The notes under the pieces are model-generated. The model was not told where the DNA came from and searched no databases. It worked only from the letters and a program-made list of their open reading frames with translations. Positions 17,716 through 26,755 of a DNA stretch of 64,000 nt are shown here, piece after piece. Within the stretch, counting starts at the first letter, position 1, and the number at the start of each line of letters is the position of its first letter. Source of the DNA: Candidatus Barnesiella excrementavium (GTDB lineage: Bacteria > Bacteroidota > Bacteroidia > Bacteroidales > Barnesiellaceae); contig DXDM01000036.1 of the NCBI GenBank assembly GCA_019115485.1, positions 1 to 64,000 of the forward strand, given 5' to 3'. Both the position numbers and the translations under genes were made by a program.

Positions 17716-18717
17716 ATGAAAAAGATGAAGACTTTATGTGCATTATCGTGTGTCGCCTTGTTGTCGATTCAGGCGTTACAGGCCGAAAAGGTTTTGTTCT
17801 TGACCAATCAGGTACCTACGGTCAATCAGGCCGACCTCACCGTGATTGAGGCATTGGAAGATGAAGCTTATGACGTGGAGGTGAAGTTGAGCCAGCAGTT
17901 TGACAAGTCGACCGATTTGGACGGCGTAGACTGCATTTACGTATCGGAGGCTATCGGGAGTGGTGACCCTGCTACGCTGTATGCGGCCGAACTGGCTGGA
18001 GAAATAGGGATTGCTATTATCAATAACGAGCCCTATGGATATAACATGACAGACCGTTTCCATTGGGCTGCCGGGAATCGGAAGGGAAATACCGATTTTG
18101 GAAAACTCTTCGTTACGGAAGAGGGGGCCGCTCACCCGATTTTTATGAATGCAGGGTTTACGTCGGCTACGACCGATGAGTCCGAGGCCATTGTGGTTCT
18201 TCAAAAAGCCGATGAGGCAGGTTTGGCAACGAAAATGTGTTATGTGGGTATGGAAGATGTAACGGCCGGGACCGTTCTTGCCTGGGACGGATCGACGGTC
18301 GAAGGTACCGGTAATAAGGCGCTGATTTTTGTCGTTGAAAAAGGAACCGAACTGGCCCCCGGCGTTGTGGCTACGGGTCGACGCATAGGCTTCTTCATGG
18401 CCAATGGAAACAATACCCTTACCGATGAGGGAAAAGCTATCCTGTTGTCGGCTGTTGCCTGGGGTATTGAAGGCAATTCGATGGGAGTCAGTCATGTGGA
18501 AGAGCCGGAAAATTCGGTAGCCTATCGTATCGTCGACGGCCAGATACTGGTTAACGAGGAGAATGCCAGCCTTGCTATTTATACGGTGACCGGAGCGTTG
18601 TGCGAGTCGGTTCAGTCGGTTCGCTCGTATGATTATTCCGCTTTGGCACAAGGCGTATATGTTGCCCGTCTGCAAGCCGGCAATAAAACAGAGGTATTTA
18701 AATTTATTGTCAAGTAA
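17716..18717 (+). CDS. Secreted protein with flavodoxin/ThuA-like domain and type IX-like C-terminal tail
   Basis: Signal peptide MKKMKTLCALSCVALLSIQALQA. The mature part begins EKVLFLTNQVPTVNQAD and contains an alternating beta/alpha stretch (about 24-150: VDCIYVSEAIGSGDP, IGIAIINNEPYGYN) like a Rossmann or class I glutamine-amidotransferase/ThuA fold, with a beta-rich half to about 255. The last 70 residues (SLAIYTVTGALCESV, then GVYVARLQAGNKTEVFKFIVK) form a small Ig-like domain close to the type IX sorting C-terminal domain. No catalytic triad is obvious. It has its own upstream gap and a strong terminator right behind it (18729-18759), so it may be transcribed alone. Function unknown; secreted carbohydrate-related role is inferred from location only. 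Confidence 0.75.
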   Translation: MKKMKTLCALSCVALLSIQALQAEKVLFLTNQVPTVNQADLTVIEALEDEAYDVEVKLSQQFDKSTDLDGVDCIYVSEAIGSGDPATLYAAELAGEIGIAIINNEPYGYNMTDRFHWAAGNRKGNTDFGKLFVTEEGAAHPIFMNAGFTSATTDESEAIVVLQKADEAGLATKMCYVGMEDVTAGTVLAWDGSTVEGTGNKALIFVVEKGTELAPGVVATGRRIGFFMANGNNTLTDEGKAILLSAVAWGIEGNSMGVSHVEEPENSVAYRIVDGQILVNEENASLAIYTVTGALCESVQSVRSYDYSALAQGVYVARLQAGNKTEVFKFIVK

Positions 18718-18728
18718 AAAAGATTTGA

Positions 18729-18759
18729 GATAAAGCATGGCTTTTGGCCATGCTTTATC
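18729..18759 (+). terminator. Strong hairpin terminator
   Basis: A perfect 13-bp stem (18729-18741 GATAAAGCATGGC with 18747-18759) and a TTTTG loop lie 11 bp after the stop of the preceding gene. The T-rich tail is weak (CTGGTTAAAAAAT), so termination may be only partly intrinsic. Confidence 0.75.
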
Positions 18760-18844
18760 CTGGTTAAAAAATATTTTGTGCTACATTCGTGGCAAGCTGT
18801 AAGATCAGCCTATTTGTAAAATTAGCAATATTAAAGGAAAAGAG

Positions 18845-20413
18845 ATGAACCCGTTTTTGTCTGTATTGTCGGTTGTGTGCGGAGGCTTGTTGACTTCTGG
18901 TGCCGTTTGTGCCGCAGTACCCGGAGTTGTTTGTGCCGAGGTGGATTTTACGGATTCGTTAAGAATCTGGGACGGATTTGGAGTCAATTATGTGGAGACT
19001 TCCCAAACGTTTGACTATAAACAGTATGCTCAGGATTATGGCGGTTTTAGCCGGTTGAGCGAGAAGGATAAGCAGGAAATCATCGACCTCACTTTTGGAG
19101 ATGACGGGTTAAAACCTTCGATTGTTAAAATGTTTTTGGACCCGTTGCATCAAGAGTATGAAAACGGGCCTTATGATCATGAGACGACTACTCGTAACAT
19201 GAGGTACTTTGTGAAACAGGGCAACCGGCTTACTCAACAAAGGGGAGAGCGGTTGTCGATTGTCACGACCTTGTATTCTCCTCCGGCATATATATTGAAG
19301 CAGAAGCAATTGCGCGGGCGGGACATAGACATGGACAAACTCTCGTGCATGACCGATTATATGGCCGATTGGGCTCGCTATCTGATTGAAGAGGAGCATT
19401 TGCCCGTTGATTACATATCCCTGCACAACGAGGGGGAGTCGTGGCGACGTTGGCCCGTTGACGGCGGAGCCGATGAGTTGATGGATAAAAGCGGACATGA
19501 TTACAATGTGTATATGGATCCGCAGACGGTTGTGGCGACGATAAACAGTTTGCGGAAAAGTCTGGATCGCATGGGCTTGAACCGGGTGGGAATTTCGAAT
19601 GGTGAGACCACGAACTGGTATCGGCTGGGTGCGTGGGATTATGCGAGGACTCTTGCCCGTAACCCCGAAGCCTTGGAGAACTTGTCGTTGATTACCTCGC
19701 ATGGTTTTTATGTAGGTGTATTGGATAGTCCCCGCTGGTTTGCTCCCCACTCCAACGAAGGGGTAGAATTGTTGCGCAAGTATCGTCCTGGATTGCATGC
19801 GTGGACCACTTCGATGGCTTGGAACGTATCGGAAAGAGATTGTAAAGAGGGCGAGATGACCCGCTCGTTTGTCTCGAATGCCATATTCTTGAAAGAGATT
19901 CACGGGAATATTTATGAGGCCCATTGCAATGCCATCATACCTTGGGCCCTGATTCAAAATGCCTCTCACTGGAATAAGCCCGACCCCAATCCGGGGTGTG
20001 CGTTCCGTGTCTATGACGATGGCTCGTGGGAGGTTCGTAAAGGTTATTATTATTTCAAGCAGATTAGTCGGGTAGGCCGTCCGGGAATGAGTGTGGTCTA
20101 TACGTCGGCCAACGATTCGGAAATTGCTTTGATTGGTTTTGGCAGCAATCAGACTCGGAATCCCAATGCTTTTGTCGCTGTGAATTGGGGGCAGGAGACG
20201 TTTGACTTGAAGATTAAAATCGTAGGAGGTCATTCGACCAGCTATGAGGCCTATCGCACGACGGGGAGCGAGACGTATGTCCCGTATGAAACGGCCCGAC
20301 AGAAATACCCCGATGGAGAGAATTGCCGGCAACTGCCCGATTTCCGGGTGGAAGATGGGTATATTCACTATGAGATTCCCCCCATGTCGGTTACCACATT
20401 TATTGAGAAATAG
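18845..20413 (+). CDS. GH30-like secreted glycoside hydrolase with altered nucleophile site
   Basis: Signal peptide of about 24-31 residues (MNPFLSVLSVVCGGLLTSGAVCA). The 522-residue protein follows the GH30 plan: N-terminal strand with the entry motif IWDGFGVNYVE (about 41-51), TIM-barrel with LYSPPAYIL (strand 3) and the strand-4 acid/base motif ISLHNEGES (Glu196), then a beta-sandwich (about 420-522) ending IPPMSVTTFI, the usual GH30 finish. The strand-7 nucleophile, normally in a W-x-T-E-W-type motif, appears here as AWTTSMAWN, so the Glu seems replaced by Ser. Either the family uses another residue or the protein is not a classical retaining enzyme. The GH2 gene begins 11 bp downstream. 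Substrates of related proteins include beta-glucans, xylans and galactans. Confidence 0.8.
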   Translation: MNPFLSVLSVVCGGLLTSGAVCAAVPGVVCAEVDFTDSLRIWDGFGVNYVETSQTFDYKQYAQDYGGFSRLSEKDKQEIIDLTFGDDGLKPSIVKMFLDPLHQEYENGPYDHETTTRNMRYFVKQGNRLTQQRGERLSIVTTLYSPPAYILKQKQLRGRDIDMDKLSCMTDYMADWARYLIEEEHLPVDYISLHNEGESWRRWPVDGGADELMDKSGHDYNVYMDPQTVVATINSLRKSLDRMGLNRVGISNGETTNWYRLGAWDYARTLARNPEALENLSLITSHGFYVGVLDSPRWFAPHSNEGVELLRKYRPGLHAWTTSMAWNVSERDCKEGEMTRSFVSNAIFLKEIHGNIYEAHCNAIIPWALIQNASHWNKPDPNPGCAFRVYDDGSWEVRKGYYYFKQISRVGRPGMSVVYTSANDSEIALIGFGSNQTRNPNAFVAVNWGQETFDLKIKIVGGHSTSYEAYRTTGSETYVPYETARQKYPDGENCRQLPDFRVEDGYIHYEIPPMSVTTFIEK

Positions 20414-20424
20414 GAACGTAGATT

Positions 20425-22233
20425 ATGAAGAGGATAGCAATAGTTGCAGCGATTGTAATGCTTTTGGGTGGAGGTGCCAATATCCCTGTCGTTGCCGAAG
20501 AGGCCCCTCTGCTTACCAATGTGAGCGGGCGTACCTGCATTTCGTTAGACGGTACGTGGCGTTATATTGTAGACCCGTTTGAATCGGGGTACTATGATTA
20601 TCGGCGGGAACCTTCGGCCACCGGATTCTTTGACGACGAGGAACCGCATAATCCTGCATTGATAGAGTATGATTTTGATGCTTCCCCTACGATTGTCGTC
20701 CCTCGTGACTGGAATACCCAGGCTCCCGAATTGTATTATTACGAAGGGAGTGTGTGGTATCGGACCCGTTTTGCCGTGGAGCCGCAGGAGGAGAGTCGCT
20801 ATTTCCTTTACTTTGGAGCCGTTAACTATGAGGCTATCGTCTATTTGAACGGCGAACGGCTGGGCCGTCATATAGGAGGGTTCACCCCTTTCAATTACGA
20901 GGTGACCGGACTTTTGCGGCCGGGGGAAAACTCGTTGGTGGTGAAGGTAAGTAATCAGCGGTTGAAGGAGGCCGTACCGACCAATAATTTTGACTGGTGG
21001 AATTATGGAGGAATCACTCGTTCGGTCGCTTTGGTAGAGACCCCGAAGACGTTTGTCAGGGAATATTCGTTACAATTCGAAGAGGGTAAAAAGATTGTGG
21101 GTTGGGTGAGACTCGATGGTAGTTCCTATGATGTCGATTTGACCTTGGAGATTCCCGAGTTGAAAAAGCGGATAGCGTTGACACCCGACGAACAGGGGTA
21201 CTGCTCTTTTGAGATATCGGCATCGCCCCGGTTGTGGGAACCCGAGAATCCGAAACTATATCGGGTCAACTGGATTACACCGTATGAATGCCTGTCTGAT
21301 GAGGTAGGATTCCGTACCATCACGACGAGCGGAAATCAAATTCTGCTGAATGGCCGTCCCATCTTTTGTCGGGGAGTGAGTATTCATGAGGAGGCTCCGT
21401 TTCGCAATGGCGGAAGGGCCTATGGGGTAGACGACGCCCACACCCTGCTGGGCTGGGCCAAGGAGATGGGGTGCAATTTCGCTCGTCTGGCCCACTATCC
21501 GCATAATGAGTTTATGGTCAAGGAGGCCGAGCGAATGGGTATTATGCTGTGGTGTGAGGTGCCGGTCTACTGGACTATCGATTGGGATAACCCCGAGGTG
21601 TTGGAGAATGCCCGGGCGCAGATGAGCGCCATGATTACCCGGGACAGGAATCGGTGTAATGTGATTATTTGGTCGGTAGCCAATGAGACTCCGTTGAGTG
21701 ACGCCCGTCTTGATTTTTTGAAGGAGATGGTTTCGTTGGTCAGGGAGCAAGATCCTACCCGGCTGGTAAGTGCCGCAATGGAGAAGGTCGAGGTGAAACC
21801 GGGCGTGATGACCGTGAGTGACCCATTGGGCGAATATCTCGATGTGTTCAGCTTTAATCAGTATATAGGCTGGTATGATGGCCTTCCCGAGAAGTGTGAC
21901 CGGGTGGAATGGGCTCTGCCCTCGGACAAGCCGGTATTGATCAGTGAGTTCGGCGGCGGCGCCTTGTATGGGAAACATGGCGATAAGTCGGAACGTTGGA
22001 CCGAGGAGTTTCAAGCCGATTTGTACGAGGCGAATATCAGAATGTTGAAGAAGATAAAGGGCCTGTCGGGAACGACCCCTTGGATATTGATGGATTTCAG
22101 GTCTCCCAAAAGGAACCTGCCTGGCATTCAAGACGGATATAATCGCAAAGGCTTGATTTCCAATGAAGGGAAGAAAAAAATGAGTTTCTACATTATGCAG
22201 AAATGGTATCAAGAGATGGCAGAGGGAAAATAG
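20425..22233 (+). CDS. GH2-family beta-glycosidase (beta-glucuronidase/galactosidase-like)
   Basis: Exported exo-enzyme that removes non-reducing beta-linked sugars; signal peptide to about residue 24. The 602-residue protein has the standard GH2 order: sugar-binding jelly roll (about 30-205, with SLDGTWRY and WYRTRFAV), Ig-like domain (about 206-300), and TIM barrel (about 300-600). Catalytic residues are Glu421 in WSVANETP (acid/base) and Glu508 in LISEFGGGA (nucleophile); GGFTPFNYEVT and NYGGITRSV are typical of the beta-glucuronidase branch. Its 602 residues match that branch. It follows the GH30-like gene by 11 bp and precedes the GH74-like gene by 24 bp. Beta-glucuronidase versus beta-galactosidase cannot be settled from motifs alone. 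Confidence 0.9.
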   Translation: MKRIAIVAAIVMLLGGGANIPVVAEEAPLLTNVSGRTCISLDGTWRYIVDPFESGYYDYRREPSATGFFDDEEPHNPALIEYDFDASPTIVVPRDWNTQAPELYYYEGSVWYRTRFAVEPQEESRYFLYFGAVNYEAIVYLNGERLGRHIGGFTPFNYEVTGLLRPGENSLVVKVSNQRLKEAVPTNNFDWWNYGGITRSVALVETPKTFVREYSLQFEEGKKIVGWVRLDGSSYDVDLTLEIPELKKRIALTPDEQGYCSFEISASPRLWEPENPKLYRVNWITPYECLSDEVGFRTITTSGNQILLNGRPIFCRGVSIHEEAPFRNGGRAYGVDDAHTLLGWAKEMGCNFARLAHYPHNEFMVKEAERMGIMLWCEVPVYWTIDWDNPEVLENARAQMSAMITRDRNRCNVIIWSVANETPLSDARLDFLKEMVSLVREQDPTRLVSAAMEKVEVKPGVMTVSDPLGEYLDVFSFNQYIGWYDGLPEKCDRVEWALPSDKPVLISEFGGGALYGKHGDKSERWTEEFQADLYEANIRMLKKIKGLSGTTPWILMDFRSPKRNLPGIQDGYNRKGLISNEGKKKMSFYIMQKWYQEMAEGK

Positions 22234-22257
22234 AAGATTAATAAATACCGATGATTT

Positions 22258-24882
22258 ATGAGAAAGATAGCATTGATGTTTTTGATACAATTCTTTTTTG
22301 TATCTAATTTGTATTCCCAGTTTTACGAATGGGGAACGCTGGCCGCCGGTGGTGGTGGATATGTGACGGGTATTGTAGCCCACCCCAAAGAGGAAAATCT
22401 GATTTATATCAGAACCGATGTGGGTGGGGTGTATAGATACGAGGCTCCCAACGAGGAACACCCCGACCGACCTTACTGGGTGCAGTTGATGGAGTGGATT
22501 CCGGTGGAATACAAATCGTTGTGGAGTACCGACGGCATTGCCTTGAACCCGCAGAATCCCGATGAGATCTATGTGGCACTCGGGTCGGGAGCCGGCGATA
22601 GTTATATGGACAGCGACCCCTATCCCCAAGGGGTGTACAAATCGACCAACCGGGGCAAATCCTGGAAACAGGTGTTGAACAAACGGTTTAGAGGGAATCA
22701 AGGGAACCGCAGTACCGGGGAATGTCTGGCGGTAATCCCGGAAGGTGACGGCGATGTGGTTCTGGCCGGTACTCGCTTTGAAGGCCTGTTTCGTTCGGAA
22801 GATGGAGGTTCCAAGTGGAGTCGGGTGACTTCTGTCCCTACCGATGCCAATGGCGTGGGTATCCGTTCCGTCGCTTTTGACCCGTCCAATCCGGCCAAGG
22901 TCTATCTGACGGCTTATAATTCCGGGGTATATGCTTCGACCGATAAAGGCGAATCGTTTTCACTGATTGATGGGACGGCGTCGATTAATCCCCGGTCGGT
23001 CGAGGTCGGGACCGATGGCGTGGTGTGGATTACCTCTAAGAAGGGGGTATATAAATACGTGAACAATGAGTTGGTCAAGAACTCACCCAGTGGAAGCGTT
23101 GTTGACTACAACTCGATAGCCATTGACCCCACTAATCCCGCACATGTCGTGATTACCCAACAATTGTCGGCCTACAAGACGAAGATGTTCAGAACAACCG
23201 ATTCCGGAGCGACGTGGCAGGTGATTACCGATAATAAGACATTCTACAATCATGTGCCCTGGTATAGAGACGAGCACATGGGCGCTGCCATCGCCGGGGT
23301 TGAGTTCAATCCGTTTAATACCAAGCAACTCTGGTTCACCGACTGGTATTTGCCGTGGAAGACCGATGATATTACGGCATCGACGATTCATTATGAGTCG
23401 GTACCCTGGGGCGTAGAGGAGCTGGTTATTTTTGATATTGTCTGCCCGCCTACATCGGCAATCTTGTATAACGGCTGTGCCGATAATGGGGGGTTGCGTC
23501 ATGACTCGATGACCGAGTATCCTACGGTACGCTTTGGTGAGCAGGAGTCGACGGGCATTGATTTCTGCGAGTTGTATCCGTCGAGTATCGTGCGGGTCTC
23601 TTCCAACGGTTGGGGAGCCTCGGGATTCAGAGTCTCCCGGTCGGACGATGCCGGAGAGACTTGGAGAACGGTATATTCGCCCAAAGAGACCGGTAAGGTG
23701 GCTTACTCGGCCAAGAATAAGCAGAACTATATATTTATCCCCACGGGCAGCGGGAAGATTCCTTTGGTGACCAAGGACGACGGAGCCAGTTGGACCGAGG
23801 TGAAAGGGTTACCCTCGAATACATATAACAAGGAGTTCTGGAATAACTATAATAAAGCCTTGGTTTCGGATAGAATCAATGGAAACAAGTTCTATGCTCT
23901 TGTTTCGGGCAAGTTCTATGTGAGTGAAGACGGTGGAGCCACTTTTGAGGTTAAGTCAACCGGACTGCCCACACCCTCGTCTTCCGAATCGCCTGGCATT
24001 TATATGGCCGCCTCTCCTTATGTGGAGGGCGATATCTGGGTGAGTATCGGTGGAAAAGGCATATACCATTCGGTCAACTCGGGAGCCTCTTTCACGCAAG
24101 TTGAAGAGTTTGACAACTGCAAGACCGTGGCCGTGGGACCGCCCATCACGGGAACGACCCCTATCGTATATATTCAAGCCGAGCAAGAGTCCATGGGTTG
24201 GGGCGTGTTCTGTTCGTTGAACGGTGGTGTGGATTGGAGCCAGATTAATGACGGCAGTTTCCAAGTGTCGAACAATCCCCGTCAGATGGCTGCCGACAGA
24301 AGCTATCCCGGTCGCTTGTTTATTGGCTCGGGAGGTCGTGGAGTCTATTGCGGAACTCCTCTCGACCCGTTGACACAAGTCGTTTCTCCGATGATTACAC
24401 CTGCCGGTGGTCTGGTGGATCGCGGTACATTGGTGACGATAAAATCGCTACCGGAAGATGCCGAGATATACTACACGACCGACGGGTCGGAACCTACGAT
24501 TTCTTCAACACGTTATACCGGCCCCTTCACGGTTGGCGATGCCACTCAAATCAAGGCTATTGCCGTAAAGAGTGGATTGAAAGACAGCGAGGTGATGTCG
24601 GTGGAGTATAAGAATACGGGCATGGACAATGTTGGAGCAATTCAGAGTTCGGTGGAGGTTCGGGTAGGCTATGACAGAGCTTTACGGTCTATTGTCGTGA
24701 ATAATGCTTCGGAGGTCGCCTCCTACACACTAACCAGTTTGAATGGTATTGTATTGGATAAGGGCGTGAACCAAAGTAGTGTGATGTCTATCGATACTAC
24801 GTCTTATGCCTCTAATTTCTTGATATTGGGTTTGAACTTCAAGAATAAGATGAGCAAATGGTATAAGGTGGCCGTGTTGTAG
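22258..24882 (+). CDS. GH74-like endo-glucanase/xyloglucanase with chitobiase-type and sorting C-terminal domains
   Basis: Signal peptide MRKIALMFLIQFFFVSNLYS. The catalytic region (about 21-705) is a double beta-propeller with BNR boxes (STNRGKSW, SEDGGSKW, TTDSGATW, SDDAGETW). It has the GH74 entry motif AAGGGGYVTGIVAHP with IRTDVGGVYR (Asp54) and the mid-protein motif NGCADNGGLRHD (Asp409), matching both GH74 catalytic aspartates. Next comes a chitobiase/hexosaminidase C-terminal-like domain (about 711-785, with AEIYYTTDGSEPT) and a small Ig-like C-terminal domain (about 800-874) similar to type IX sorting domains. GH74 enzymes cleave xyloglucan and related beta-1,4-glucans, so this is the best candidate here for the main surface endo-enzyme. 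Terminator behind it at 24923-24963. Confidence 0.85.
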   Translation: MRKIALMFLIQFFFVSNLYSQFYEWGTLAAGGGGYVTGIVAHPKEENLIYIRTDVGGVYRYEAPNEEHPDRPYWVQLMEWIPVEYKSLWSTDGIALNPQNPDEIYVALGSGAGDSYMDSDPYPQGVYKSTNRGKSWKQVLNKRFRGNQGNRSTGECLAVIPEGDGDVVLAGTRFEGLFRSEDGGSKWSRVTSVPTDANGVGIRSVAFDPSNPAKVYLTAYNSGVYASTDKGESFSLIDGTASINPRSVEVGTDGVVWITSKKGVYKYVNNELVKNSPSGSVVDYNSIAIDPTNPAHVVITQQLSAYKTKMFRTTDSGATWQVITDNKTFYNHVPWYRDEHMGAAIAGVEFNPFNTKQLWFTDWYLPWKTDDITASTIHYESVPWGVEELVIFDIVCPPTSAILYNGCADNGGLRHDSMTEYPTVRFGEQESTGIDFCELYPSSIVRVSSNGWGASGFRVSRSDDAGETWRTVYSPKETGKVAYSAKNKQNYIFIPTGSGKIPLVTKDDGASWTEVKGLPSNTYNKEFWNNYNKALVSDRINGNKFYALVSGKFYVSEDGGATFEVKSTGLPTPSSSESPGIYMAASPYVEGDIWVSIGGKGIYHSVNSGASFTQVEEFDNCKTVAVGPPITGTTPIVYIQAEQESMGWGVFCSLNGGVDWSQINDGSFQVSNNPRQMAADRSYPGRLFIGSGGRGVYCGTPLDPLTQVVSPMITPAGGLVDRGTLVTIKSLPEDAEIYYTTDGSEPTISSTRYTGPFTVGDATQIKAIAVKSGLKDSEVMSVEYKNTGMDNVGAIQSSVEVRVGYDRALRSIVVNNASEVASYTLTSLNGIVLDKGVNQSSVMSIDTTSYASNFLILGLNFKNKMSKWYKVAVL

Positions 24883-24922
24883 AATTCGGTCAAGTATTAG
24901 TCTCATGTATATTTAATTTGGC

Positions 24923-24963
24923 GAATGTATCTTAAATCATTGAGTTTAAGATACATTCTTTTA
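24923..24963 (+). terminator. Intrinsic terminator after the GH74-like gene
   Basis: A perfect 14-bp stem (24923-24936 GAATGTATCTTAAA with 24945-24958), an 8-nt loop and a following TTTTAT run make a convincing Rho-independent terminator 40 bp after the GH74-like stop codon. It also argues that the next gene starts at 24991, not at the in-frame ATG at 24925 inside the hairpin. Confidence 0.85.
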
Positions 24964-24990
24964 TATGGTCCGTTTTATATGGTTCGCAGT

Positions 24991-26592
24991 ATGAAAAACA
25001 GGTGGAAAGTTTGGGGAGTCATCACTCTTTTGTTTGGAAGTTTGTCGGTCGAGGCGTCGGAGCCTGTTTATGTAAATGTGCTTTCGACCGGGGTTGTCAA
25101 CGATGGCGTTACGATGAATACCCGAGCCTTGCAGTCGGCGATAGATTCTTGTGCTCATGCGGGCGGTGGAACCTTGTATTTCCCCTCAGGCCGGTACCTT
25201 ACGGGGAGCTTGTTTCTGAGAGATAATATTACGCTGTTTTTAGAGGCGGGGGCTGTTGTGCTGGGAAGTCCCGATTTGAAAGACTATTACCTGCCGGAAC
25301 AGTCGTACATCTCGTTCAGAAATGATGTCGCTGCGGTCATCAATGCCGAATATTGCCGGAATATCAAGTTGACCGGCCTGGGAACCTTCGATGGGCAGGG
25401 AGCCTTGTTCCCCATTCGTTATGAAGCATATCGCCCGAAACTTTTCCGGTTTGTGGGGTGCGAGAATGTGGGGATACAGGATTTGACCTTCCAGAATTCG
25501 GCATTTTGGATGATGCACGTTTTGGCCTGCAAGTATGTAAATATCGATGGTATCAAGGTGCATAACCGATTCTGCAATGTCAACAATGACGGCATGGATA
25601 TAGATAATAGCCAGCATGTGCATATCTCCAATTGCTATATCGACGCCGAGGACGACGGAATCTGTTTAAAGAGTACTTCGGCCGATATTTGCCGGGATAT
25701 AACCATAACGAACTGTACGCTTACCAGTGACTGTAACGCCATTAAGATGGGAACCGAGACAAACACGGGTTTCAGGAATATCGCAATCAGCAACTGTGTG
25801 GTCTATAATACCCGCTACTCGGGCCTCGCCTTGGAGATTGTCGATGGTGGGGTAATGGAGAATGTGCTGATAAAGAATATTGTAATGAGCCGGGTCAATA
25901 ACCCGTTGTTTATTCGGTTGGGAAATCGGGCCAGACCTTATCACCCCGATTCGCTGGTTCGAAACGTAGGGAGCATAAAGAACATCTTCATCTCGGATAT
26001 CGTGGCGACAGAGATAGGTCGGTTTACCGATTATGCTCCGGTTCACAGAATCGAGGGAGAGAAAAGGGGTTCGGAGTATCCGTGTGTGATTTCGGGCATA
26101 CCCGGAGCACCTGTCGAGAGTGTGACCCTGTCGAATCTTTCGTTTTCATTTAAGGGTAGTCGTGTTCTTCCGGTAGCAGGACCTATCCCCGAACAGGAGG
26201 CCATGTATCCCGAGTACAAGATGTTCGGCCCTCTGCCGGCCTATGGGCTCTACGCCCGCCATGTAAAGTCCTTAACCCTGAATAATGTGGTATTCTCTAC
26301 CGATTCTGCCGATAGTCGGGTTCCTGTTTATTGTGAGGATATAGAGCGGTTAACCTTGAAGGGGCTCGATGTCGAGGTCTCGGAGCAGACACCTTCGTAT
26401 GTGATGCTGAAAGATGTGGGGCACACAACGATTTTCGATTCGGCTTTTCTGGAAAGAGGCCCCGAACCCGTGGTCGCTTCGGGTGAGGTGGGTCCCATTT
26501 GTTTGTCGGGGTGTATCGGGCCTGATGGGACAAGTGTCGAGGGGCGGTTGCAGAGAGGGGAACGAGAAAACGCGATAACGCGACAACCATAG
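24991..26592 (+). CDS. GH28-family polygalacturonase-like enzyme
   Basis: Exported right-handed beta-helix that hydrolyses galacturonic-acid-containing or related polymers. The start at 24991 gives MKNRWKVWGVITLLFGSLSVEAS as signal peptide; the frame extends to 24925, but that part lies in the terminator hairpin. GH28 features: ALQSAIDSCAHAGGGTLYFPSGRYLTGSLFL (about 46-76), NNDGMDID (Asp200), AEDDGICLKS (Asp221, Asp222) and SDCNAIKMGT. The three catalytic acids are present, but the classical GHG and RIK motifs are replaced, as in rhamnogalacturonase- and xylogalacturonan-type branches of Bacteroidota. 533 residues with repeated strands in the helix. As the only pectinase in this region, it suggests the target material is a mixed plant cell wall. 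Confidence 0.88.
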   Translation: MKNRWKVWGVITLLFGSLSVEASEPVYVNVLSTGVVNDGVTMNTRALQSAIDSCAHAGGGTLYFPSGRYLTGSLFLRDNITLFLEAGAVVLGSPDLKDYYLPEQSYISFRNDVAAVINAEYCRNIKLTGLGTFDGQGALFPIRYEAYRPKLFRFVGCENVGIQDLTFQNSAFWMMHVLACKYVNIDGIKVHNRFCNVNNDGMDIDNSQHVHISNCYIDAEDDGICLKSTSADICRDITITNCTLTSDCNAIKMGTETNTGFRNIAISNCVVYNTRYSGLALEIVDGGVMENVLIKNIVMSRVNNPLFIRLGNRARPYHPDSLVRNVGSIKNIFISDIVATEIGRFTDYAPVHRIEGEKRGSEYPCVISGIPGAPVESVTLSNLSFSFKGSRVLPVAGPIPEQEAMYPEYKMFGPLPAYGLYARHVKSLTLNNVVFSTDSADSRVPVYCEDIERLTLKGLDVEVSEQTPSYVMLKDVGHTTIFDSAFLERGPEPVVASGEVGPICLSGCIGPDGTSVEGRLQRGERENAITRQP

Positions 26593-26709
26593 AACCCTAA
26601 TATTGAGGGGCGGCCGTTACCGACTTATGGAAATTTGCTTTCGGGAACGGTGCCGGTGTTTTCCGTGTGAATAGCGGTTGAATTGCCGCTTTTTGTAACA
26701 AGTGTTTAT

Positions 26710-26717
26710 TACATTTG
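26710..26717 (+). promoter_or_regulatory. Candidate promoter -7 box before the sodium symporter gene
   Basis: TACATTTG matches the Bacteroides -7 consensus TAnnTTTG and would give a leader of about 30 nt. No TTTG sits at the usual 19-21 bp spacing (nearest TTTG is at 26692). A TCGGGAACG half-site at 26641-26649 repeats one arm of the 16-bp palindrome at 17456-17471. Confidence 0.4.
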
Positions 26718-26755
26718 TTGAGCTGCTGATGAATTCATACATTAACTAAATATTC

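Noticed and set aside
24925-24990. Upstream start for the GH28 gene
   Set aside because: These codons lie inside the terminator hairpin of the preceding gene, and the signal peptide begins at 24991.
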